Of a stretch of 6,564 bases of DNA, positions 1 to 5,400 are shown in pieces (the first letter of the stretch is position 1; each line of letters starts with the position of its first letter). The stretch spans positions 1-6,564 of the forward strand of contig CAMNWW010000124.1 in the NCBI GenBank assembly GCA_946566415.1, in the 5' to 3' direction. Below the pieces are notes generated by a model. It had not been told where the DNA came from and made no database searches. It saw only the letters and a program-made list of their open reading frames with translations. The position numbers were made by a program, and so were the translations under genes. Source of the stretch: an uncultured Lachnospiraceae bacterium. Lineage in GTDB: Bacteria > Bacillota > Clostridia > Lachnospirales > Lachnospiraceae.

Positions 1-738
1 ATGTTGTATGTGGCGACACAGCAGCCGCTTTATGTTTTTGCCGGAGTGGGAGCGGGAAGCGCGGCGTCGGTGGCCGCTTATTATTTGTTCAGCCATGTGC
101 GCGTCCGTGTCATTGCATGGAAGGATCCGTTCGCCTCCTACTATGAAGGCGGGCAGCAGGTGGCGCAGTCTCTGATGGCGATCGGTACTGGGAGCTGGTT
201 CGGGATGGGGTTGTGCCAGGGAGCTGCGGACAAGATTCCGGTGTCGGAGTCGGATTTCATATTTTCCGCAATCGCGGAGGAGATGGGGCTTATTTTTGCG
301 ATTTGCCTGATACTAATCTGCGTAAGTGTGTATATTATGTTCTTAAATATTGCCATGCAGCTGCACAACCGTTTTTATAAGCTTGTGGCGCTGGGGCTTG
401 GAACTTGTTATATTTTCCAGACCTTCCTTACGATCGGAGGCGTGACGAAATTCATTCCCTCCACCGGGGTGACGCTTCCGCTGGTAAGCTATGGCGGGAG
501 TTCTGTGCTCAGCACAGTGATCATGTTTGGAATCATTCAGGGGCTGTATATTTTAAGAGAGGACGAGGAAGAAGACATTGAAAGAAAGAAAGCGAAAAGG
601 CAGATCAGAACTGGATTTGGACCAGAAGCTGGAGAGCCTTCCCGACGAAAGGCAGCAAAGGAGAAGAAACCCGAAGGCGCGCCGGGACGTGTACGAAGAA
701 GAACCGGACCGCAGGCCTCTGGAAAGAGGAGAGGCTAA
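1..738 (+). CDS. FtsW/RodA/SpoVE-family peptidoglycan glycosyltransferase, C-terminal part (5' truncated by the window)
   Basis: SEDS-family integral membrane enzyme that polymerises lipid II into glycan strands, working with a class B PBP. Only about 245 codons are visible. Family members are roughly 370-470 residues, so the ATG at position 1 is very probably an internal methionine and the gene begins upstream. In fragment numbering, hydrophobic helices lie near 10-31, 92-116, 127-147 and 157-184. Family landmarks are the GGQQVAQSLMAIGTGSWFG loop (about 50-69), the SDFIFSAIAEEMG segment (D85 within the conserved (T/S)DFIF) and STGVTLPLVSYGGSS (SYGGSS at 163-168). After the last helix comes a highly charged tail of about 60 residues. 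Its last 54 codons are read from the same DNA as the start of the next gene, and its Gly/Pro/Arg-rich composition looks less natural than the other frame. FtsW, RodA and SpoVE cannot be told apart from this fragment. The family call is secure; the subtype is open. Confidence 0.93.
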   Translation: MLYVATQQPLYVFAGVGAGSAASVAAYYLFSHVRVRVIAWKDPFASYYEGGQQVAQSLMAIGTGSWFGMGLCQGAADKIPVSESDFIFSAIAEEMGLIFAICLILICVSVYIMFLNIAMQLHNRFYKLVALGLGTCYIFQTFLTIGGVTKFIPSTGVTLPLVSYGGSSVLSTVIMFGIIQGLYILREDEEEDIERKKAKRQIRTGFGPEAGEPSRRKAAKEKKPEGAPGRVRRRTGPQASGKRRG

Positions 739-2149
739 AAAAAAGAAAAAACGGATGACGAATAAGGAATTTGCCAGGGTAACATATATGTTTGTGACGC
801 TGTTCCTTGTGATGATCGGATACTTGATATATTTTAATGTGGTAAAGAGCAAAGAAATCATCAACAGCCCTTATAATGTGCGTCAAGATCTTCTGGCAAA
901 ACGTGTGGTTCGGGGAAGTATCCTGGACCGGGACGGAGAAGTGCTGGCACAGACGGTGACGGACGAAGAAGGGAACGAGACGAGGGAATACCCTTACGGC
1001 GATCTTTTTGCACATGTTGTGGGATATTCTGTGAAAGGAAAGTATGGTCTGGAATCTGTACAGAATTTTCATCTGCTGACCTCAAATGCGTTTTTCCTCG
1101 AGAAAGTGATGAAGGAGTTCCAGGATGAGAAAAATATCGGCGACAGTGTAGTGACAACGCTTGACGCGCATCTGCAGCAGACGGCTTACGACGCGATGGG
1201 CGATAACAAAGGCGCTGTGGTGGTGATGGAAGCCAGTACAGGGAAAATTCTGGTGATGCTTTCTAAGCCGGGTTTTGATGCCAATACCGTCTCGGAAGAC
1301 TGGGATGCTCTGAACAATGACAGCGACAGCTCGCTTTTGAACCGGGCGACTCTTGGGCAGTACACGCCGGGATCAACGTTTAAGCTGGTGACTGCCTTGG
1401 AATATATCCGTGAGAACGCAGACTACAATGATTATGAATACTATTGTGAAGGCGAGCATTCGCAGGATGGAACGACCATACACTGCTACGGGAATGCGGT
1501 CCATGGGCAGGAGGATCTGGCGGATTCTGTGGCAAATTCCTGCAATGCATCATTCTCAAATATCAGCCTGGGACTCGATATTGCAAAGTGGAAGAAAACA
1601 ACCGGTGAACTTCTGTTTGACAAAGCTCTCCCTTGTGATCTTCCTTACCGGGAGAGCCGCTTTCAGTTAGAGAAAGGGGCAAACAGTGCAGACCGGATGA
1701 TGACTGCGATGGGTCAGGGAAAAACCCAGGTAAGTCCGTATCATATGGCAATGATCACAGCGGCTATCGCTAATGGAGGTACTTTAATGAAGCCTTATCT
1801 TGTAGACCGGATCACCAATTATTCGGGTACAACGGTACGGAAGTACATGCCGGAAAAATATGCGGATCTAATGACGTCGGCGGAAGCGGCGCAGCTTGCA
1901 GAATATATGGAAGGCGTTGTAGAATACGGGACAGGAACTTCGCTTTCCGGGGAGTCCTACACGGTAGCAGGAAAGACCGGGACTGCCGAGGTAAGTATGG
2001 ACAAACAGACGGTACATTCCTGGTTCGTGGGATATTCCAATGTGGATAATCCGGAGCTGGTAGTCAGTGTTGTGGTCGAGAATGCGGATACGGCGAGTAT
2101 TACAGGCGTGAATGTGGCGAAACAGATATTCAACGCATATTATTATTGA
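578..2149 (+). CDS. Class B penicillin-binding protein (peptidoglycan D,D-transpeptidase)
   Basis: Membrane-anchored transpeptidase that crosslinks peptidoglycan stem peptides, presumably partner of the SEDS polymerase just upstream. The predicted 523-aa protein has a basic/acidic cytoplasmic tail (1-67), one transmembrane anchor (about 68-86), the class B N-terminal signature RGSILDRDG (112-120) and a transpeptidase domain. The active-site motifs are complete: STFK (Ser266, Lys269), SCN (321-323) and KTGT (466-469). A CEG...IHCYGNAVHG segment before the SCN motif is typical of PbpA/SpoVD-like proteins. No PASTA repeats follow; the protein ends about 55 residues after KTGT. Start choice: TTG at 578 has GAGGA at 565-569, 8 nt away. 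The in-frame ATG at 755 (MTNKEFARV) has its nearest purine-rich site about 20 nt upstream, so TTG is preferred but not proven. If 578 is used, the gene overlaps the upstream one by 161 nt in another frame. The family is certain. A housekeeping or sporulation role cannot be decided here. Confidence 0.95.
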   Translation: MKERKRKGRSELDLDQKLESLPDERQQRRRNPKARRDVYEEEPDRRPLERGEAKKKKKRMTNKEFARVTYMFVTLFLVMIGYLIYFNVVKSKEIINSPYNVRQDLLAKRVVRGSILDRDGEVLAQTVTDEEGNETREYPYGDLFAHVVGYSVKGKYGLESVQNFHLLTSNAFFLEKVMKEFQDEKNIGDSVVTTLDAHLQQTAYDAMGDNKGAVVVMEASTGKILVMLSKPGFDANTVSEDWDALNNDSDSSLLNRATLGQYTPGSTFKLVTALEYIRENADYNDYEYYCEGEHSQDGTTIHCYGNAVHGQEDLADSVANSCNASFSNISLGLDIAKWKKTTGELLFDKALPCDLPYRESRFQLEKGANSADRMMTAMGQGKTQVSPYHMAMITAAIANGGTLMKPYLVDRITNYSGTTVRKYMPEKYADLMTSAEAAQLAEYMEGVVEYGTGTSLSGESYTVAGKTGTAEVSMDKQTVHSWFVGYSNVDNPELVVSVVVENADTASITGVNVAKQIFNAYYY

Positions 2150-2156
2150 GATTATA

Positions 2157-2217
2157 GTGTCAAAAGTCTAAATCCACGGCATGCTTGCATGGCAGTGGAT
2201 GTAAGACTTTATGACAC
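2157..2217 (+). other. Long imperfect inverted repeat / hairpin P1 after the PBP gene
   Basis: The arms pair in register: 2157-2162 with 2212-2217 (GTGTCA/TGACAC), 2163-2169 with 2204-2210 (AAAGTCT/AGACTTT), 2172-2177 with 2195-2200 (ATCCAC/GTGGAT), and 2180-2183 with 2188-2191 (CATG/CATG). The last stem closes a CTTG loop, which as G(CUUG)C is a known stable RNA tetraloop. That gives 23 Watson-Crick pairs in 61 nt with a single bulged A and small internal loops. It begins 7 nt after the PBP stop codon. No T-run follows (the next bases are ACACCACAAT), so it does not look like an intrinsic terminator. It could be an RNA processing or stability element, or the first domain of a larger structured leader. 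Confidence 0.7.
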
Positions 2218-2220
2218 ACA

Positions 2221-2270
2221 CCACAATGAGGAAGAAGTGGGGGAGGGACCCCAAGGATTCCGAATTGTGG
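2221..2270 (+). other. Rod-like hairpin P2 with opposed G/A internal loops
   Basis: Stems: CCACAAT 2221-2227 with ATTGTGG 2264-2270; GGAA 2230-2233 with TTCC 2258-2261; TGGGG 2238-2242 with CCCCA 2249-2253; six-nt loop GAGGGA. The two internal loops are symmetric and contain only G facing A: GA (2228-2229) opposite GA (2262-2263), and GAAG (2234-2237) opposite AGGA (2254-2257). Tandem G-A pairs are common in real RNA structures, so the rod could be nearly continuous. The strand is purine-rich, which raises the chance of such matches arising by accident. No riboswitch class I know fits. Confidence 0.6.
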
Positions 2271-2272
2271 GA

Positions 2273-2305
2273 GGAGCGTGGAAGCTGTTTACAGCGGAGC
2301 GCTCC
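2273..2305 (+). other. Hairpin P3 of the same leader
   Basis: GGAGCG (2273-2278) pairs with CGCTCC (2300-2305). Inside, GCTGT (2284-2288) pairs with ACAGC (2291-2295) around a minimal TT, or as a four-pair stem with a TTTA loop. A purine-rich internal loop (TGGAA opposite GGAG) separates the two stems. P3 starts 2 nt after P2, and the ribosome binding site of the next gene lies about 24 nt further on. Confidence 0.55.
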
Positions 2306-2327
2306 GTAAGCTCTATTAAAATTCAAC

Positions 2328-2343
2328 TGGGGTGGAAACCATT
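2328..2343 (+). promoter_or_regulatory. Ribosome binding site region that decides the start of the 110-aa gene
   Basis: TGGGGTGG (2328-2335) lies 8 nt before the ATG at 2344 and is the only plausible Shine-Dalgarno sequence. It overlaps the in-frame GTG at 2332, which argues against that codon as the start. TGGGGT (2328-2333) is exactly complementary to ACCCCA (2248-2253) in the apical stem of hairpin P2. GGT (2331-2333) could also form a small hairpin with ACC (2338-2340) around a GGAA loop. Confidence 0.55.
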
Positions 2344-2676
2344 ATGCCGCAAAGTATTAGATTTTATAAGAATCTATACGTCAGCGCCAGCCTTCAAAAG
2401 AAGAAGGACAGGCTGATAGAAAAACTAAAAGCAGGGAAGTATCCTTTGACGGTTTACCTTCTGGTGATGCTGGAGGGAAGTGAGAATCAGATTGAATTTT
2501 ATCCGGCCGCTCTTTTGTACCAGAAGATAATGCCGAAGGAAGGACTGTTTGTGGTCGGTCTGGCTTCCGGCCACGAGGACGCCGTATATCTGGTAGAGGA
2601 TATTGTGCGGGAAGTATATGAGAAAACAGGGGATGCGGATATTCGCACTTATATTATGGAGCAGGAGAAAAAGTAA
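2344..2676 (+). CDS. Hypothetical 110-aa protein between the PBP and DUF2953 genes
   Basis: I do not recognise this family. The protein has 110 residues with no transmembrane segment or signal peptide. It opens with MPQSIRFYKNLYVS and a basic stretch (LQKKKDRLIEKLKAGK). A more hydrophobic part follows (LTVYLLVMLEG, then FYPAALLYQKIMPKEGLFVVGLASG), then an acidic helix-like stretch (EDAVYLVEDIVREVYEKTG). The look is that of a compact soluble alpha/beta protein. ATG 2344 is chosen over GTG 2332 because TGGGGTGG sits at the right distance. Its codon usage resembles its neighbours and the frame is intact. The next gene begins 40 nt later with no terminator between, so the two are probably co-transcribed. 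The placement suggests an envelope or sporulation role, which is inference only. Confidence 0.8.
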   Translation: MPQSIRFYKNLYVSASLQKKKDRLIEKLKAGKYPLTVYLLVMLEGSENQIEFYPAALLYQKIMPKEGLFVVGLASGHEDAVYLVEDIVREVYEKTGDADIRTYIMEQEKK

Positions 2677-2716
2677 CCTCTGTAGGATAGAGTGAGGGCG
2701 CCGGGAGACAAAAGGG

Positions 2717-3694
2717 ATGCTACATATCATCGGAATGATATTAAAGATAATAGGGCTGATTCTTGCGGGGATACTGGGAATACTGGTATTGCTTATTCTT
2801 GTCGTCCTTTTTTCGCCGATACGGTATGAAATTACGGCGAGCTTTCCTGGAAAACCTGCGGACGCGGCGGCAAAGATCAAATTTTCATGGCTCGGCCATC
2901 TGGTAAGCGGAAGGTTTAGCTATGAGAAGGGCGGCATAGGGTGGCGTCTTCGGGTGCTTTGGAAGAAATATGGAGAAACGGCTTCAGATAAAAAATCAGT
3001 AGAAGGCAGAAAGCAGACTAAAAAGAAGAAAACAATAGCGGAAAAGTCACCGGAAAAAATAGAAATAGAGGATAAAAGTAAAACAGAGGATAAAAGGCAG
3101 AAAAAAGAAGAAGGAACCGGTCGCACGGATGAATCTGAGACGCTTGAGCGAAAGGAAAACGACGGGTATGACGCGGTCCCGGAAATCGCTGTATCCGACA
3201 AAACGGAAGACCGTGAAAAAAAACGGAAGTCCTTTTTCAGAAAAGTAAAGGAAAAAATCGATACATTTTTTGGAAAGATAAAATATACATTCCGGCAGAT
3301 ATGTGATAAAATAGGGGTACTTAAGGAAAAAAGAGAATCGATAGCAGAGTATTTTGAGGATGAAACACACAGGCTGGCATTTGTGAGGATGAAAAGGGAA
3401 CTGGTTTGGATCAAACGTTTTCTGAAGCCGAGAAAGCTGCAGGCGGATATCCGCTTCGGGTTTGGAGACCCATACCGCACCGGGCAGGCGCTTGCCGCCT
3501 TAAGTATGATTTATCCATTTGTAGGAGAATATATGGTCATAGAGCCGGATTTTGAGGAAAAACTTCTGGAAGGAGAGCTTTATGTTAAAGGAGGAATGCG
3601 GCTGTTTCATATGGGTATGCTTTTGATAAGGCTGCTCATTGACAGCAATGTACGGACTCTTTTGAGAGATACGAGGAAATTTTTTGGAATATAG
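2717..3694 (+). CDS. DUF2953 domain-containing membrane-anchored protein (YtfI-like)
   Basis: The predicted protein has 325 residues. One N-terminal hydrophobic segment (about 5-31) is followed by SPIRYEITASFPG and a KIKFSWLGHLVSGRFSYE block, as in DUF2953. The C-terminal half carries the other family block: RFGFGDPYRTGQALAAL (GDP at 250-252), then SMIYPFVGEYMVIEPDFEE and LEGELYVKGGMRL. Between the blocks lies a Lys/Glu-rich low-complexity stretch (about 85-180) that makes the protein longer than I expect for the Bacillus homologue. GGGAG at 2703-2707 is 9 nt before the ATG. In Bacillus the DUF2953 gene ytfI adjoins ytfJ, and the same pairing here supports both calls. The biochemical function of DUF2953 is not known to me; a role near the envelope of the developing spore is inferred from its partner. 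Confidence 0.85.
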   Translation: MLHIIGMILKIIGLILAGILGILVLLILVVLFSPIRYEITASFPGKPADAAAKIKFSWLGHLVSGRFSYEKGGIGWRLRVLWKKYGETASDKKSVEGRKQTKKKKTIAEKSPEKIEIEDKSKTEDKRQKKEEGTGRTDESETLERKENDGYDAVPEIAVSDKTEDREKKRKSFFRKVKEKIDTFFGKIKYTFRQICDKIGVLKEKRESIAEYFEDETHRLAFVRMKRELVWIKRFLKPRKLQADIRFGFGDPYRTGQALAALSMIYPFVGEYMVIEPDFEEKLLEGELYVKGGMRLFHMGMLLIRLLIDSNVRTLLRDTRKFFGI

Positions 3695-3751
3695 TCCAAG
3701 GCAGTACAAGAATAATAATAGAAATGTTAAGAAAAGCAGGAGGAGTATGGT

Positions 3752-4156
3752 ATGGCAGCAGATAATCGGTTTAAGGAAACAATGGATTCTTTGTTCAACG
3801 GAATGAATGGGGTGGTGTCTTCCCGGACAGTAGTAGGGGATGCGATCCATATTGGAAATACGATCATCCTTCCACTCGTCGATATTTCATTTGCAGTGGG
3901 CGCGGGCGCGTTTAACGCGGATAAAAAGGAACGCGGCGCAGGAGGACTGGGAGGCAGGATGACGCCTTGTGCAGTCCTGGTGATCCAGAACGGGACGACC
4001 CGTTTGGTCAATATTAAGAATCAGGATACAGTGACAAAGATTCTGGATATGGTGCCGGATGTGATCGACAAATTCAAATCTCCGAAGGAGGAGAAAATGA
4101 CGGAAGAAGAGGTAACTAAGATTCTGGACGACGCGGAGCAGGAAGAAATGCCATAA
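3752..4156 (+). CDS. ytfJ: GerW/YtfJ family sporulation protein
   Basis: Soluble 134-aa protein of the GerW family, known in Bacillus subtilis as YtfJ, a spore protein needed for normal germination; its molecular activity is not established. Family features are the N-terminal helix (FKETMDSLFNGMNGVVSSR), VVGDAIHIGNTIILPLVDIS, the small-residue stretch FAVGAGAF, the Gly-rich GAGGLGGRMTPCAVLVI and then TRLVNIKN. The C-terminus is acidic (EEEVTKILDDAEQEE). The start is ATG 3752 with AGGAGG at 3738-3743, 8 nt upstream; the ATG at 3747 is out of frame. It lies 57 nt after the DUF2953 gene with no terminator between, so at least partial co-transcription is likely. Length and motifs fit the family, and it indicates an endospore former. 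Confidence 0.92.
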   Translation: MAADNRFKETMDSLFNGMNGVVSSRTVVGDAIHIGNTIILPLVDISFAVGAGAFNADKKERGAGGLGGRMTPCAVLVIQNGTTRLVNIKNQDTVTKILDMVPDVIDKFKSPKEEKMTEEEVTKILDDAEQEEMP

Positions 4157-4177
4157 GGAACTCTTTTTCATGGGATG

Positions 4178-4205
4178 GCATATTCTGCTGTACCTGGCAT
4201 AGAAT
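4178..4205 (+). promoter_or_regulatory. Candidate sporulation-type (sigma-E/sigma-K-like) promoter
   Basis: GCATATT (4178-4184) matches the Bacillus sigma-E -35 consensus KMATATT. After a 13-nt spacer, CATAGAAT (4198-4205) matches CATACAHT with one mismatch. CATAGAATA also fits the sigma-K -10 form CATAnnnTA. Initiation would fall near 4212, about 24 nt before the TTG of the small membrane gene. The boxes include a 7-bp inverted repeat (ATATTCT 4180-4186, AGAATAT 4201-4207), so part of the match may be coincidental. Consensus was recalled from Bacillus; no start site is known here. Confidence 0.4.
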
Positions 4206-4235
4206 ATAGAAAGAATTAAAGGGCGGGCATAGAGA

Positions 4236-4382
4236 TTGAAACGGGTGATTGGATTTGCGCTGTTTTTTGTGGCAGTGGGAATGGTGATTAATATGTTCGT
4301 GCCGAATCTTTTTGTTGGCATTTTAATTGTGGTGATCTGCCTTTTGGTTGGATATCAGTTGTTTTGCGGCGGATGTAAGTGA
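4236..4382 (+). CDS. Small two-helix membrane protein (48 aa)
   Basis: A short frame translates as a 48-residue peptide beginning MKRVIGFALF and ending QLFCGGCK. Two hydrophobic segments (about 4-22 and 24-43) are linked by a short turn with Asn and Pro (MFVPN), and the tail has two cysteines (CGGC). Such composition is very unlikely in non-coding DNA. The start is TTG 4236. An in-frame TAG lies at 4230-4232, so the frame cannot extend upstream. GGGCGGG (4221-4227) or AAAGGG (4218-4223) would be the ribosome binding site; neither is ideal. It follows gerW by 79 nt, after a candidate sigma-E-like promoter. I recognise no named family. A sporulation-associated membrane peptide is the best guess. 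Confidence 0.65.
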   Translation: MKRVIGFALFFVAVGMVINMFVPNLFVGILIVVICLLVGYQLFCGGCK

Positions 4383-4413
4383 TAAACTCGGTAAAACCGC
4401 CGGGGTCAGTTTA
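4383..4413 (+). other. Two-part inverted repeat immediately after the small membrane gene
   Basis: TAAACT (4383-4388) pairs with AGTTTA (4408-4413), and just inside it CGGT (4389-4392) pairs with ACCG (4396-4399) around an AAA loop, leaving eight bases bulged on the 3' side. No T-run follows, so a terminator call is not supported. Function unknown; it may be incidental. Confidence 0.3.
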
Positions 4414-4451
4414 CAATAGTTAAAACGGGGACAAATTTAGAACATTGGTTG

Positions 4452-4480
4452 AAAAAGCCTTGCAGCAGCAGGGCTTTTGT
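4452..4480 (+). terminator. Intrinsic terminator upstream of rpsB
   Basis: AAAAGCCTTGC (4453-4463) pairs with GCAGGGCTTTT (4468-4478) around an AGCA loop: 11 pairs including one G-T wobble. The GC-containing core is followed by TTTTGT. It probably ends transcripts from the PBP/gerW/small-membrane-gene block. The stem is A-rich on the 5' side, and on the opposite strand it would be followed by a T-run as well, so it could act in both directions. Confidence 0.7.
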
Positions 4481-4488
4481 GCTATAAT
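4460..4488 (+). promoter_or_regulatory. Vegetative (sigma-A) promoter of rpsB-tsf
   Basis: TTGCAG (4460-4465), a 17-bp spacer and a perfect TATAAT (4483-4488), preceded by TG at 4480-4481 (extended -10). Transcription would start near 4495, giving a leader of about 108 nt before rpsB. This is the strength expected of a ribosomal protein operon. The -35 hexamer lies in the hairpin of the upstream terminator. Confidence 0.85.
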
Positions 4489-4508
4489 CTTCACGTTGCA
4501 AAAAAACA

Positions 4509-4573
4509 CGTGTACGGTTTACCCTGATGGTGCCAAAGCATAGAATGCACGGTTTCGGGAGATTAAGTACACG
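4509..4573 (+). promoter_or_regulatory. Structured rpsB leader (possible autoregulatory site)
   Basis: CGTGTAC (4509-4515) pairs perfectly with GTACACG (4567-4573), closing a 51-nt domain. Inside, GTGC (4530-4533) can pair with GCAC (4547-4550) and CCC (4522-4524) with GGG (4557-4559). GCAT/ATGC (4538-4541/4545-4548) around AGA is an alternative. The ribosome binding site at 4591-4595 lies outside. Ribosomal protein operons are often controlled by binding of their own product to such leaders. S2 autoregulation is known in Enterobacteria; its use here is inference. Confidence 0.5.
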
Positions 4574-4603
4574 GAAGCAGAAAACCAAATGGAGGAAAGA
4601 AAC

Positions 4604-5356
4604 ATGAGCGTTATTTCAATGAAGCAGCTTTTAGAAGCAGGTGTTCATTTTGGACATCAGACCAGAAGATGGAATCCTAAGATGGCTGAGTACATCTACA
4701 CAGAGAGGAATGGAATCTATATCATTGACCTGCAGAAGTCTGTGGGAAAGGTAGACGAGGCGTACCAGGCGGTTGCGAATATTGTAGCTGACGGCGGCAA
4801 GATCCTTTTCGTAGGAACGAAAAAGCAGGCGCAGGACGCCATCCGTACGGAAGCGGAACGCTGCGGTATGTATTATGTTAATGAGAGATGGCTGGGCGGA
4901 ATGCTCACGAATTTTAAGACGATCCAGAGCCGGATCGGCCGTTTAAAAGAGATCGAGACTATGGCAGAAGACGGAACATTCGACGTACTGCCAAAGAAAG
5001 AAGTCATTGCGCTTCGTAAAGAGTGGGATAAGCTGGAGAGAAATCTCGGCGGGATCAAGGATATGAAGAGAATTCCGGATGCGATTTTTGTCGTTGACCC
5101 GAAGAAAGAAAGAATCTGTGTTCAGGAAGCACACACTCTTGGAGTTCCGCTGATCGGCATTGCTGATACAAATTGTGATCCGGAAGAACTGGATTATGTT
5201 ATTCCGGGAAATGACGACGCGATCAGAGCTGTAAAACTGATCGTTTCCAAGATGGCGGACGCTGTGATCGAGGCAAATCAAGGCGCGGCGGAAGATGTAT
5301 ATGAAGGGCAGGATATGGAAGAGGCTGTGGAGTATACAGAGGAAACAGAGGAATAA
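4604..5356 (+). CDS. rpsB: 30S ribosomal protein S2
   Basis: Ribosomal protein uS2 of the small subunit, needed for assembly of the 30S head/body junction and for translation initiation. Family blocks are clear: MKQLLEAGVHFGHQTRRWNP (6-25), MAEYIYTERNGIYIIDLQKS, ILFVGTKKQAQDA, YYVNERWLGGMLTNFKT, and VVDPKKERICVQEAHTLG followed by VPLIGIADTNCDPEELDYVI. The start is ATG 4604 (MSVISMKQ). GGAGG at 4591-4595 is 8 nt upstream and overlaps the in-frame ATG at 4589, which is therefore not the start. The protein has 250 residues, a normal size, with a strongly acidic C-terminal tail (EDMEEAVEYTEETEE-like). It is the first gene of the rpsB-tsf operon with its own promoter and leader. Confidence 0.98.
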   Translation: MSVISMKQLLEAGVHFGHQTRRWNPKMAEYIYTERNGIYIIDLQKSVGKVDEAYQAVANIVADGGKILFVGTKKQAQDAIRTEAERCGMYYVNERWLGGMLTNFKTIQSRIGRLKEIETMAEDGTFDVLPKKEVIALRKEWDKLERNLGGIKDMKRIPDAIFVVDPKKERICVQEAHTLGVPLIGIADTNCDPEELDYVIPGNDDAIRAVKLIVSKMADAVIEANQGAAEDVYEGQDMEEAVEYTEETEE

Positions 5357-5400
5357 AGCTATAGAAGCATTTTGATAATGATCAGATGGAGGAACAGATC

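Noticed and set aside
1..3. ATG at position 1 as the true start of the FtsW-family gene
   Set aside because: The conserved N-terminal half of the family is missing and the family is much longer, so the gene begins upstream of the window.
2157..2217. P1 hairpin as intrinsic terminator of the PBP gene
   Set aside because: No T-run follows the 3' arm; the next bases are ACACCACAAT.
2320..2345. T-box-like GGGTGG...ACC motif before the 110-aa gene
   Set aside because: The sequence is GGGGTGGAAACC, with one base too many for the TGGNACC bulge. There is no Stem I with specifier loop, no terminator, and the downstream gene is not an amino-acid gene.
2189..2416. 75-codon frame beginning at an ATG inside hairpin P1
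   Set aside because: It runs through the structured gap and into the 110-aa gene in another frame, has no ribosome binding site, and its translation has no protein-like pattern.
3047..3370. Minus-strand Phe/Ser-rich frames opposite the DUF2953 gene
   Set aside because: These are the complement of the Lys/Glu-rich linker codons (AAA/GAA read as TTT/TTC) and not genes.
3687..3717. Sigma-G-like promoter upstream of gerW (GAATA ... AATAATA)
   Set aside because: The spacer is 19 nt and the -10 has a mismatch at the first base in an AT-rich stretch. The match is too weak to call.
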